The notes beneath the pieces were generated by a model. It saw nothing but the letters and a program-made list of their open reading frames with translations. It ran no database searches and was not told where the DNA came from. Source: Streptomyces sp. NBC_01429 (GTDB lineage Bacteria; Actinomycetota; Actinomycetes; Streptomycetales; Streptomycetaceae). From it: 64,000 bases of DNA. Of this stretch, positions 41,051 to 48,701 are shown one piece after another. Location: NCBI RefSeq assembly GCF_036231945.1, contig NZ_CP109599.1:1302001-1366000 (forward strand), written 5' to 3'. Position 1 is the first letter of the stretch. Every line of letters starts with the position of its first letter. The translations under genes and the position numbers were made by a program.

Positions 41051-42106
41051 GTGCACGGTGAGTACAAGGTCCCCGGCGGCAAGCTCGTCGTGGTCGACCT
41101 GGACGTGGCGGACGGGGCGCTGCGCGGGGTGCGGGTGGCCGGGGACTTCTTCCTGGAGCCCGACGAGGCGATCGGGGCGATCGACCGGGCCCTGGAGGGC
41201 GCCCCCGCCGACACGGACGCCGCCGGGCTCGCCGCGCGGATCGAGGCGGCGCTGCCCGCGGGGACCGTGATGTACGGGCTGAGCGCCGAGGGCGTGGCCG
41301 TCGCCGTGCGGCGGGCGCTGGCGGGGGCGACCGAGTGGAGCGACTACGACTGGCAGCTGATCCACGAGCCACCGCAGTCCCCCGCCCTCCACATGGCGCT
41401 GGACGAGGTCATCACGGCCGAGGTCGCCGCCGGGGTGCGCCCGCCGACGCTGCGGGTCTGGGAGTGGGACTCGCCCGCCGTGATCATCGGCAGCTTCCAG
41501 TCGCTGCGCAACGAGGTCGACCCGGCGGGCGCGCGGCGGCACGGTGTGACGGTGGTGCGCCGGGTCTCCGGGGGCGGCGCCATGTTCGTCGAACCCGGCA
41601 ACACCATCACGTACTCCCTCTCCGTACCGCAGTCCCTCGTCTCCGGCCTCTCCTTCGCGGACAGTTACGCGTATCTGGACGACTGGGTGCTCTCCGCGCT
41701 CGGCGACATGGGCATCACCGCCTGGTACCAGCCGCTCAACGACATCGCCACCGACCAGGGCAAGATCGCCGGCGCGGCCCAGAAGCGCGTCGTGGACGGC
41801 CGGGGCGCGGTGCTGCACCACGTGACCATGGCGTACGACATCGACGCCGACAAGATGCTCGACGTGCTGCGCATCGGCGGGGAGAAGCTGTCCGACAAGG
41901 GCACCCGCAGCGCGAAGAAGCGGGTCGATCCGCTGCGGCGGCAGACCGGGCTGGAGCGCGAGGCCGTCATCGAGCGGATGATCGACTCCTTCCGGGGCCG
42001 GTACGGTCTCACGACGGGCAGGGCCACCGACGCGGAGCTGGCGCGCGCCGAGGAGCTGGTCGCGACGAAGTTCTCCACGGCGCGGTGGACGGCGCGGGTT
42101 CCCTAA
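41051..42106 (+). CDS. Lipoate-protein ligase family protein with N-terminal accessory domain
   Basis: Protein of 351 residues. Residues 1-90 (YKVPGGKLVVVDLDV, AGDFFLEPDEAIGAIDRAL) resemble the LplA C-terminal/LplB accessory domain. The BPL/LplA catalytic domain follows: RRVSGGGAMFVEPGNTITYS for substrate binding and DQGKIAGAAQKR with the family lysine. The accessory domain is therefore N-terminal rather than C-terminal as in E. coli LplA. It would attach lipoate or a related acid to a carrier protein lysine. GTG 41051 is chosen because GGAGG lies seven bases before it; ATG 41045 has it only one base away. It overlaps the convergent permease gene by four bases. Confidence 0.87.
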   Translation: MHGEYKVPGGKLVVVDLDVADGALRGVRVAGDFFLEPDEAIGAIDRALEGAPADTDAAGLAARIEAALPAGTVMYGLSAEGVAVAVRRALAGATEWSDYDWQLIHEPPQSPALHMALDEVITAEVAAGVRPPTLRVWEWDSPAVIIGSFQSLRNEVDPAGARRHGVTVVRRVSGGGAMFVEPGNTITYSLSVPQSLVSGLSFADSYAYLDDWVLSALGDMGITAWYQPLNDIATDQGKIAGAAQKRVVDGRGAVLHHVTMAYDIDADKMLDVLRIGGEKLSDKGTRSAKKRVDPLRRQTGLEREAVIERMIDSFRGRYGLTTGRATDAELARAEELVATKFSTARWTARVP

Positions 42107-43656
42107 CGGGTGTCCGTCCCGGTCCCCGGGAGGGCTCCGCGGTGCGTCGTCCGCAGGGTCAGTACGACGTACAGCACCAGCGACGCCGTCAGCCCCACCG
42201 CCCAGCCGTAGTCCGCGAGCGGCTTCAGGTAGGGGATCAGCCCGTCCTCGGGGAACGGGCCCTCTCCCGGGGCCGAGTGGGAGCCGCCCACGGCCAGGAG
42301 CCCGCCGAAGGCGAAGGCGAGCACCGCGCGCGGGTTCCAGCCCTTCACGTACCAGTAGCGGCCGCCGGGGCGGTAGAGGTCGGCCAGGTCGAGGACGGTA
42401 CGGCGGATGATCCAGTAGTCGGCGATCAGGATGCCGGCGACCGTACCGAGCAGACCGCCGACCAGGCCGAGCCAGGTGAAGATGTACAGCTCCGGGGTGG
42501 CGGTGAGCTTCCACGGCATGATGACGACCCCGACGACGCCCGTGATCAGCGCGCCGGTACGGAAGCTGATGAGTTTCGGCGCGAGGTTGGCGAGGTCGTA
42601 GGCGGGCGAGACGATGTTGGCCGCGATGTTCACCGAGACCGTCGCGATCAGCACGGTCACCAGGGCGAAGAGCAGTCCGAAGACGTTGTCGGCCCGCGCG
42701 GCCAGCTCGACCGGGTCCCAGATGGTCGTCCCGTACACCGCCTGCGAGCCGGAGGTGACGAAGACCGACAGCAGCGCGAAGAGCGTCATGGTGGTCGGCA
42801 GGCCGAGGGTCTGGCCCCAGATCTGGGCGCGCTGGCCCGCGCCGAAGCGGGTGAAGTCGGGGATGTTGAGCGACAGGGTGGACCAGAAGGCGATCATCCC
42901 CATCAGCGACGGGAAGAAGACCGGCCAGAAGTCCTTGCCCCAGCCCAGCCGGGAGGGTTGGCCGAGCAGCGGGCCGACTCCCCCCGCCTTGACGGTGATC
43001 CAGCCGAGCAGCACGAGCGCGCCGACGATCACGAAGGGCGCGGCCCAGTTCTCGAACCGCCGCAGGGTGTCCATCCCCCGGTAGATGATGGCGAGTTCGA
43101 GCGCCCAGAAGAGCACGAAGCAGACCCACAGCGTCCACGGCTGGCCGCCGATCCGCGACGCCTGCGCCCATCCGCCGAAGACCTTGTCGAGCAGGACGAA
43201 GATGCCCTGGCCGCCGATCCAGGTCTGGATCCCGAACCAGGCGCAGGCGACGGCCGCCCGGATCAGCGCCGGCAGATTGGCGCCGCGCACTCCGAAGGAG
43301 GCGCGGGCGAGCACGGGGAACGGAACACCGTATTTGGGTCCGGCGTGGCCGGTGAGCAGCATCGGGAAGAGCACGATCAGATTGGCCAGCGCGATCGTGA
43401 GGACCGCCTGTTTCCAGTCCATGCCCAGGGCGACCAGTCCGGAGGCCAGCATCCAGGACGGGATGTTGTGCGCCATGCCGATCCACAGCGCGGCGAAGTT
43501 GTACGTCGTCCAGCTGCGCCGGGCGACCGGGACGGGCAGCAGATCGGCGTTGGCGTAGCGGCTGTCCTCGGGGATCGCGCCGGGCGGCAGCTCGACGCGG
43601 CCCCGCCCTTCGGCTATCGGGTCCGGTTCGGAGGTGGGCGGTACGGTCGCGGTCAT
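42103..43656 (-). CDS. NCS1 family nucleobase/hydantoin:cation symporter
   Basis: Integral membrane protein of 517 residues with 12 helices, homologous in layout to Mhp1, PucI and FurD-type carriers that import hydantoins, allantoin or uracil with Na+ or H+. Signatures are the entry SWTTYNFAALWIGMAHNIPSW-like helix 1, GAGQRAQIWGQ with preceding LNIPDFTRF, and VSVNIAANIVSPAYDLANL. It is the last gene of the pyrimidine/hydantoin operon, 99 bases after the LLM oxidoreductase gene. Substrate is inferred from the operon: uracil, dihydrouracil or a hydantoin. The C-terminal four bases overlap the convergent lipoate ligase gene. Confidence 0.9.
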   Translation of the reverse strand: MTATVPPTSEPDPIAEGRGRVELPPGAIPEDSRYANADLLPVPVARRSWTTYNFAALWIGMAHNIPSWMLASGLVALGMDWKQAVLTIALANLIVLFPMLLTGHAGPKYGVPFPVLARASFGVRGANLPALIRAAVACAWFGIQTWIGGQGIFVLLDKVFGGWAQASRIGGQPWTLWVCFVLFWALELAIIYRGMDTLRRFENWAAPFVIVGALVLLGWITVKAGGVGPLLGQPSRLGWGKDFWPVFFPSLMGMIAFWSTLSLNIPDFTRFGAGQRAQIWGQTLGLPTTMTLFALLSVFVTSGSQAVYGTTIWDPVELAARADNVFGLLFALVTVLIATVSVNIAANIVSPAYDLANLAPKLISFRTGALITGVVGVVIMPWKLTATPELYIFTWLGLVGGLLGTVAGILIADYWIIRRTVLDLADLYRPGGRYWYVKGWNPRAVLAFAFGGLLAVGGSHSAPGEGPFPEDGLIPYLKPLADYGWAVGLTASLVLYVVLTLRTTHRGALPGTGTDTR

Positions 43657-43755
43657 GACGGCGGGACCCTTCGTTCGAGGGCGGATGGCGGGGACGTCGA
43701 ACGGGGCCGTGCGGGCGGGTGGGTGCGAGCGGCGCGGGGAGCGGGGCCGGTCCGG

Positions 43756-44754
43756 TTACCGGAGCGCGGGGATGATCCGCTCGCCGTAGGCGTCGATCGT
43801 CGCTTCCTTCGCGTCGTGCATGTTGTAGACGGCGAACTGGTCGACGCCCAGATCGCGCAGCGTCCGCAGCTTCTCGATGTGCGCCTCGGCGGGGCCGAGC
43901 AGACAGAACCGGTCCACGATCTCGTCCGGTACGAAGCCGGCGTCCGGGTTCCCGGTGCGGCCGTGGTGGCTGTAGTCGTACCCCTCGCGCCGCTTGATGT
44001 AGTCCGTCAGCGCGTCAGGCACCAGCCCGGAGTGCTCGCCGTAGCGCGCCACCAGGTCGGCGACGTGGTTGCCGACCATCCCGCCGAACCAGCGGCACTG
44101 CTCGCGCGCGTGCGCGAGGTCGTCGCCCACATAGGCGGGCGCGGCCACGCAGATCGTGACGGAGTCGGGGTCGCGGCCGGCGTCGGAGGCGGCCGTGCGG
44201 ACGGCCTTGACCATCCACTCGGTGAGGAACGGGTCGGCGAGCTGGAGGATGAAGCCGTCGGCCTTCTGCCCGGCCAGGGCCAGGGCCTTGGGGCCGTACG
44301 CCGCCATCCACACCGGCAGTTTCCCGTCGCGCACCCAGGGCAGCCGCACCGGCCGGCCGTCGATCAGCGCCTCCCGGCCCTCCCCCAGGTCGCGGATGGT
44401 GTCGATGGCCTCGCCCAGGGTCGCCAGGGTGTTGGGGCGCCGTCCCACCACCCGCATCGCGGAGTCCCCGCGGCCGATGCCGCACACGGTGCGGTTGCCG
44501 TACATGTCGTTGAGGGTGGCGAAGGTGGAGGCGGTGACCTCCCACGTCCGGGTGGACGGGTTGGTGACCATGGGGCCCACCACCAGGCTGGTGGTGTGTT
44601 CCAGGATGCGGCTGTAGATGACGAAGGGCTCCTGCCAGAGCACGGCCGAGTCGAAGGTCCAGCCGTACCGGAAGCCGTTGCGCTCCGCGCGCCGCATGAG
44701 GCCGACCACCGACGAGGCGGGCGGATCGGTCTGGAGAACGAGTCCGAAGTCCAT
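43756..44754 (-). CDS. LLM class F420-dependent oxidoreductase (TIGR03842-like)
   Basis: TIM-barrel flavin/F420 enzyme of 332 residues of the luciferase-like superfamily. Landmarks are DFGLVLQTDPPASSVVGLMRRAE, LVVGPMVTNPSTRTWEVTAS, CGIGRGDSAMRVVGRRPN (the GIGRGDSA phosphate loop of the F420 type), and VWMAAYGPKALALAGQKADG. I associate this branch with TIGR03842, which tends to sit in pyrimidine or hydantoin gene sets. It lies 38 bases downstream of the dihydropyrimidinase gene and 99 before the NCS1 permease. No flavin/iron-sulfur dihydropyrimidine dehydrogenase is encoded in the window, so this enzyme is a candidate for the C5-C6 redox step. That role is inference. Confidence 0.87.
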   Translation of the reverse strand: MDFGLVLQTDPPASSVVGLMRRAERNGFRYGWTFDSAVLWQEPFVIYSRILEHTTSLVVGPMVTNPSTRTWEVTASTFATLNDMYGNRTVCGIGRGDSAMRVVGRRPNTLATLGEAIDTIRDLGEGREALIDGRPVRLPWVRDGKLPVWMAAYGPKALALAGQKADGFILQLADPFLTEWMVKAVRTAASDAGRDPDSVTICVAAPAYVGDDLAHAREQCRWFGGMVGNHVADLVARYGEHSGLVPDALTDYIKRREGYDYSHHGRTGNPDAGFVPDEIVDRFCLLGPAEAHIEKLRTLRDLGVDQFAVYNMHDAKEATIDAYGERIIPALR

Positions 44755-44792
44755 GGCGTGAGACGCTCCCTAACTCAGGTGAGGTACTGAAC

Positions 44793-46199
44793 TCAGTCGA
44801 GGTACTGGCAGGTCGAGCGGGGGGTGTACTGGCCGTGTCCGGCCCTGCCCTTGAACTCCCCCTTCTCCAGGACCACTTCACCCCGGGAGAGCACCGTCTC
44901 GACCCGGCCGGTGATCCGCTTGCCCTCGTAGGCGGAGTAGTCCACGGCCATGTGGTGCGTGCGCGCCGAGACGGTCTGCTCGGCGTGCGGGTCGTAGATG
45001 ACCACATCGGCGTCGGCGCCCGGCGCGATGGTGCCCTTGCGCGGGTAGAGGCCGAACATCCTGGCCGGGGAGGCGCAGGCGATGTCGATCCAGCGGCGGC
45101 GGCTCAACCGGCCCTCGACCACGGCCTGGTGGAGCAGATCCATCCGGTTCTCCACCCCCGGCAGCCCGTTGGGGATCTTCGAGAAGTCGCCGCGGCCCAT
45201 TTCCTTCTGACCGGCGAAGCAGAACGGGCAGTGGTCCGTGGACACCACCTGGAGGTCGTCGGTCCGCAGCCCCCGCCAGAGGGCCGCCTGATGCTCCTTG
45301 GGCCGCAGCGGGGTCGAGCAGACGTACTTGGAGCCCTCGAAGTCCGGCTCGGCGAGGTTGTCGGTGGAGAGGAACAGGTACTGCGGACAGGTCTCGCCGA
45401 AGACCGGCAGCCCCTTGTCCCGGGCCGTGGCCAGCTCCGCGAGGGCCTCCTCGGCGGAGACGTGGACGACGTACAGCGGCGCGTCGGCGACCCGGGCGAG
45501 CTGGATCGCGCGGTGGGTGGCCTCGGCCTCCAGCAGGACCTTGCGCACCTCGCCGTGGTAGCGGGGGTCGGTGCGGCCCTCGGCCAGGGCCTGTTCGACG
45601 AGGACGTCGATCGCGATGCCGTTCTCGGCGTGCATCATGATCAGCCCGCCGTTGGACGAGGCGCGCTGCATGGCCCGCAGGATCTTGCCGTCGTCACTGT
45701 AGAAGACGCCCGGGTAGGCCATGAACAGCTTGAAGGAGGTGACGCCTTCCTGGACGAGGAGGTCCATCTCCTTGAGGGAGCTCTCGTTGACGTCCGCCAT
45801 GATCATGTGGAACGCGTAGTCGATGGCGCACTTGCCGTCGGCCTTCGCGAACCAGGCGTCCAGGCCCTCGCGCAGCGACCCGCCCGGGGTCTGGATGGCG
45901 AAGTCCACGATGGTGGTCGTACCGCCCCAGGCGGCGGCCCGGGTGCCGGTCTCGAAGGTGTCGGCGGCGAAGGTGCCGCCGAACGGCATCTCCATGTGCG
46001 TGTGCGCGTCGACACCGCCCGGGATGACGTACCTCCCGGTGGCGTCGATCGTACGGCCGGCGGTCCAGCCCTCGGCCGTGCCGGAGCCGTGTGCGGCGAG
46101 CGCGACGATGCGGCTGTCCTCGATCAGGACATCGGCGTGGATCTCGTCGGACGCGGTGACGACGAGACCGCCGCGGATCAGGGTGCGGGTGCTGCTCAT
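44793..46199 (-). CDS. Dihydropyrimidinase (D-hydantoinase)
   Basis: Amidohydrolase of 468 residues that opens dihydrouracil, dihydrothymine or 5-substituted hydantoins to N-carbamoyl amino acids. The metal site is visible: GGVDAHTHMEMPFGGT (two His), the carboxylated Lys in GVTSFKLFMAYPG, MMHAENG, VVHVSAE, and the catalytic Asp in QVVSTDHCPFCF. Length and NGLPGVENRMDLL-type sequence are standard for the family. AGGGAG lies about ten bases before the ATG. It is the third gene of the operon, after beta-ureidopropionase and an aminotransferase. The 73-base gap upstream contains a run of nine G residues and a small GC hairpin. Confidence 0.94.
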   Translation of the reverse strand: MSSTRTLIRGGLVVTASDEIHADVLIEDSRIVALAAHGSGTAEGWTAGRTIDATGRYVIPGGVDAHTHMEMPFGGTFAADTFETGTRAAAWGGTTTIVDFAIQTPGGSLREGLDAWFAKADGKCAIDYAFHMIMADVNESSLKEMDLLVQEGVTSFKLFMAYPGVFYSDDGKILRAMQRASSNGGLIMMHAENGIAIDVLVEQALAEGRTDPRYHGEVRKVLLEAEATHRAIQLARVADAPLYVVHVSAEEALAELATARDKGLPVFGETCPQYLFLSTDNLAEPDFEGSKYVCSTPLRPKEHQAALWRGLRTDDLQVVSTDHCPFCFAGQKEMGRGDFSKIPNGLPGVENRMDLLHQAVVEGRLSRRRWIDIACASPARMFGLYPRKGTIAPGADADVVIYDPHAEQTVSARTHHMAVDYSAYEGKRITGRVETVLSRGEVVLEKGEFKGRAGHGQYTPRSTCQYLD

Positions 46200-46272
46200 G
46201 CTGGTGACGCTCCCTCTCGTAACGACGGACGGGGACGGGCGGCCGGGGGGGGGCCGCGCGGCCGGGGAGTGA

Positions 46273-47553
46273 CTAGGCGCTGCGCAGGGCCAGTTCCAGG
46301 ATCTCCGCGCCCTCTTCCGCCTCGGCGACGGTGAGCGAGAGCGGGGGCGCGATGCGCAGCACACTGGTGTTGTGTCCCCCGCCCTTGCCGATCAGCAGCC
46401 CGCCCTCGCGGGCGGCTTCGAGGACCGCGGCGGCCGTCTCCGGCGCCGCCTCGGCCGTGCCCGGCCTGGTCAGCTCGATGCCGATCATCAGCCCCCGGCC
46501 GCGTACGTCCCGGACGGAGTCGACGCGCGCGCCGATGGCGCGCAGCCGCTCGATCAGCAGTCCGCCGACGCGGCGGGCGTTGCCCTGGAGGTCGTGCTCC
46601 AGCAGGTACGAGAGGTTGGCCAGCCCGGCGGCCATGGTGACGGGGCTGCCGCCGAAGGTCGAAATGGAGTTGGCGTCCAGGCAGTTCATGATCTCGGCGC
46701 GCGCGACGACGCCGCCGATCGACATGCCGTTGCCGATGCCCTTGGCGAAGGTGAGGATGTCGGGCGGGCCGTTCCCGGCGTGTGCCTGCCAGCCCCAGAA
46801 GTGCTCGCCGGTGCGGCCCCAGCCGGTCTGCACCTCGTCGCTGATCCACAGGACGCCGTGCCGGTCGAGGACCTCGCGGAACGCGGCGTACAGCCCGTCG
46901 GGCGGGGCGGTGAAGCCGCCGACGCCCTGGATGGGTTCGGCGATCAGCGCGGCGGGGGTACGGACGTGGCCGAGCAGGTCCTCCAGGTCGGCGACGCACG
47001 CCTCGGTGAACCGCGCGTCGGTGAGCCCTGCGTACGGTCCCCGGTCGCGGACGGCGCCGTGCACGTACAGCGTCTGGAGCGGGGAGAGCGTCGTCGGCGA
47101 CCAGCCGCGGTTGCCGGTGACGGAGACGGTGGAGAAGGACCGGCCGTGGTAGCTGTTGCGCATCGCGAGGATCTGGTTCGACCCCCGGTACGCGGTGGCG
47201 AGCATCAGCGCCGTGTCGTTGGCCTCGGTGCCCGAGGTGGTGAAGAAGACCCGGGCGTCGGGGATGCCGGACAGACCGGCGACGCGCTCGGCGAGTTCGA
47301 CCATGGGGCGGTTGAGATAGAGCGTGGAGGAGTGGATGATCCGCCCGGCCTGCTCACTGACCGCCTTGGTGACCTCGGGCAGCGCGTGGGCGGTCATGGT
47401 GGTGAGGATGCCGCCGAAGAAGTCGAGGTAGCGGTTGCCCTCGGCGTCCCACACGTGGCGGCCCTCGCCGTGGGTGATCTCGATGGGGTCCTGGTAGTAC
47501 AGCGCCAGCCAGTCGGGGAGGACGGCGCGGTGCCGGCCGTACAGCTCCGTCAC
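46273..47553 (-). CDS. Class III aminotransferase (AGXT2/beta-alanine type)
   Basis: PLP-dependent omega-type aminotransferase of 426 residues. Motifs are FTTSGTEANDTALMLA (phosphate cup), NSYHGRSFST, WISDEVQTGWGRTGEHFWG (Asp that holds the pyridine nitrogen), and ILTFAKGIGNG with the Schiff-base lysine. It resembles alanine-glyoxylate aminotransferase 2. In this operon it should transaminate beta-alanine or beta-aminoisobutyrate made by the neighbouring beta-ureidopropionase to malonate semialdehyde or its methyl form. The GTG start overlaps the stop of the nitrilase gene by four bases (GTGA), giving tight coupling of the two steps. Confidence 0.92.
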   Translation of the reverse strand: MTELYGRHRAVLPDWLALYYQDPIEITHGEGRHVWDAEGNRYLDFFGGILTTMTAHALPEVTKAVSEQAGRIIHSSTLYLNRPMVELAERVAGLSGIPDARVFFTTSGTEANDTALMLATAYRGSNQILAMRNSYHGRSFSTVSVTGNRGWSPTTLSPLQTLYVHGAVRDRGPYAGLTDARFTEACVADLEDLLGHVRTPAALIAEPIQGVGGFTAPPDGLYAAFREVLDRHGVLWISDEVQTGWGRTGEHFWGWQAHAGNGPPDILTFAKGIGNGMSIGGVVARAEIMNCLDANSISTFGGSPVTMAAGLANLSYLLEHDLQGNARRVGGLLIERLRAIGARVDSVRDVRGRGLMIGIELTRPGTAEAAPETAAAVLEAAREGGLLIGKGGGHNTSVLRIAPPLSLTVAEAEEGAEILELALRSA

Positions 47554-48392
47554 GGCCGCACCAGCCCCTCGTACGCGTCGGGGCGGCGGTCCCGGTAGAA
47601 CGCCCACTGCTGCCGTACCTCTTCGATCAGGCCCAGGTCCAGGTCACGGACGAGGAGTTCCTCCTGCTTGTCACTGGCCGTCTCGCCGACGAACCGGCCG
47701 CGCGGGTCGACGAAGTAGCTCGTCCCGTAGAAGTCGTTGTCGCCGTACTCCTCCTGGCCGACGCGGTTGATCGCGGCGACGAAGTACTCGTTGGCGACGG
47801 CGGCGGCCGGCTGTTCGAGCTGCCAGAGGTAGCTGGACAGACCCCGGGAGGTGGCGGAGGGGTTGTAGACGATCTGCGCGCCGTTCAGCCCGAGCTGGCG
47901 CCAGCCCTCGGGGAAGTGGCGGTCGTAGCAGATGTAGACGCCGACCTTGCCGACGGCGGTGTCGAAGACGGGCCAGCCGGCGTTGCCCGGCTTGAAGTAG
48001 TACTTCTCCCAGAACCCCTTGACCTGCGGGATGTGGTGCTTGCGGTATTTGCCGAGATACGAGCCGTCGGCGTCGATGACCGCCGCCGTGTTGTAGTAGA
48101 ACCCGGACTGCTCGATCTCGAAGACCGGAACGACGATCACCATTCCGGTCTCCCGGGCGAGATCCCGCATCCGGGTCACGGTCGGTCCGTCCGGGACCGG
48201 TTCCGCCCATCGGTAGTGCTCGGGCTCCTGCACCTGGCAGAAGTAGGGCGCGTTGAACACTTCCTGGAATCCGATGATCTTCGCGCCCTGCCGGGCCGCC
48301 TCGCGGGCGTGCTCCTCATGCTTCGCGATCATGGATTCGGTGTCGCCCGTCCAGGTCGCCTGGACAAGTGCGGCGCGTACGACTGAGGCCAC
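47550..48392 (-). CDS. Nitrilase-superfamily amidohydrolase, probable beta-ureidopropionase
   Basis: Protein of 280 residues with the Glu-Lys-Cys triad of carbon-nitrogen hydrolases: IIGFQEVFNAPYFCQ (Glu44), KYRKHHIPQVKGFWEKYYF (Lys), and VGVYICYDRHFPEGWR (Cys nucleophile). The second and third blocks match eukaryotic-type beta-ureidopropionase and N-carbamoyl-putrescine amidase closely. It would hydrolyse N-carbamoyl-beta-alanine to beta-alanine, CO2 and ammonia. AAGGAG lies six bases before the GTG start. It is the first gene of the five-gene operon; the inverted repeat upstream is a candidate operator. Confidence 0.92.
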   Translation of the reverse strand: MASVVRAALVQATWTGDTESMIAKHEEHAREAARQGAKIIGFQEVFNAPYFCQVQEPEHYRWAEPVPDGPTVTRMRDLARETGMVIVVPVFEIEQSGFYYNTAAVIDADGSYLGKYRKHHIPQVKGFWEKYYFKPGNAGWPVFDTAVGKVGVYICYDRHFPEGWRQLGLNGAQIVYNPSATSRGLSSYLWQLEQPAAAVANEYFVAAINRVGQEEYGDNDFYGTSYFVDPRGRFVGETASDKQEELLVRDLDLGLIEEVRQQWAFYRDRRPDAYEGLVRP

Positions 48393-48425
48393 GAGCTGCT
48401 CCTTCGGCGGGTGCGTCGGTGCGCT

Positions 48426-48450
48426 CTACGCACGTAGATTCGATGCGTAG
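48426..48450 (-). promoter_or_regulatory. Inverted repeat upstream of pyrimidine catabolic operon
   Basis: CTACGCA (48426-48432) and TGCGTAG (48444-48450) form a seven-base inverted repeat around 11 bases, 34 bases upstream of the nitrilase start. Size and position suit a dimeric repressor or activator site. No regulator gene adjoins the operon. Confidence 0.45.
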
Positions 48451-48642
48451 GAGGAGAACGTAAGCCCCGTCCCACACGGGGGCAAGACCATCGTCGTTAA
48501 CCCGCAGAGTCGATCAAGTTTCACACCCGAGCGGTCGACATCGGGCGGTTCACGCCAGAATGGGGCACACACTGGGGAAGTACGGGGGACGGCGCGGGGT
48601 ACGGCGAGGGATACGCCACGGGTACGGCGCGGCCCCGGCAGT

Positions 48643-48678
48643 GGCTACGGCTACGGCTACGGCTACGGCTACGGCTAC
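48643..48678. repeat. Six tandem copies of GGCTAC
   Basis: The hexamer GGCTAC is repeated six times without error across 36 bases, starting 24 bases after the end of the TTA-containing hypothetical gene (minus strand). It lies outside any likely coding sequence. Confidence 0.92.
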
Positions 48679-48701
48679 GGCACCGGGCGCGTACACCCGG
48701 T

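Larger units (their letters stand above)
48393..48701. other. Intergenic region upstream of pyrimidine operon
   Basis: About 309 bases with no credible gene. It holds the pyrimidine operon promoter and an inverted repeat near 48426-48450, a low-complexity GTACGG-rich patch at 48580-48635, and a six-copy hexamer repeat at 48643-48678 just beyond the stop of the next minus-strand gene. Open frames here follow only the repeats. Confidence 0.6.

Noticed and set aside
46239..46257. G9 run with GCGGCC/GGCCGC arms as a terminator inside the pyrimidine operon
   Set aside because: The stem is only six bases with a G-only loop, and the flanking genes are functionally linked, so termination here is not convincing.
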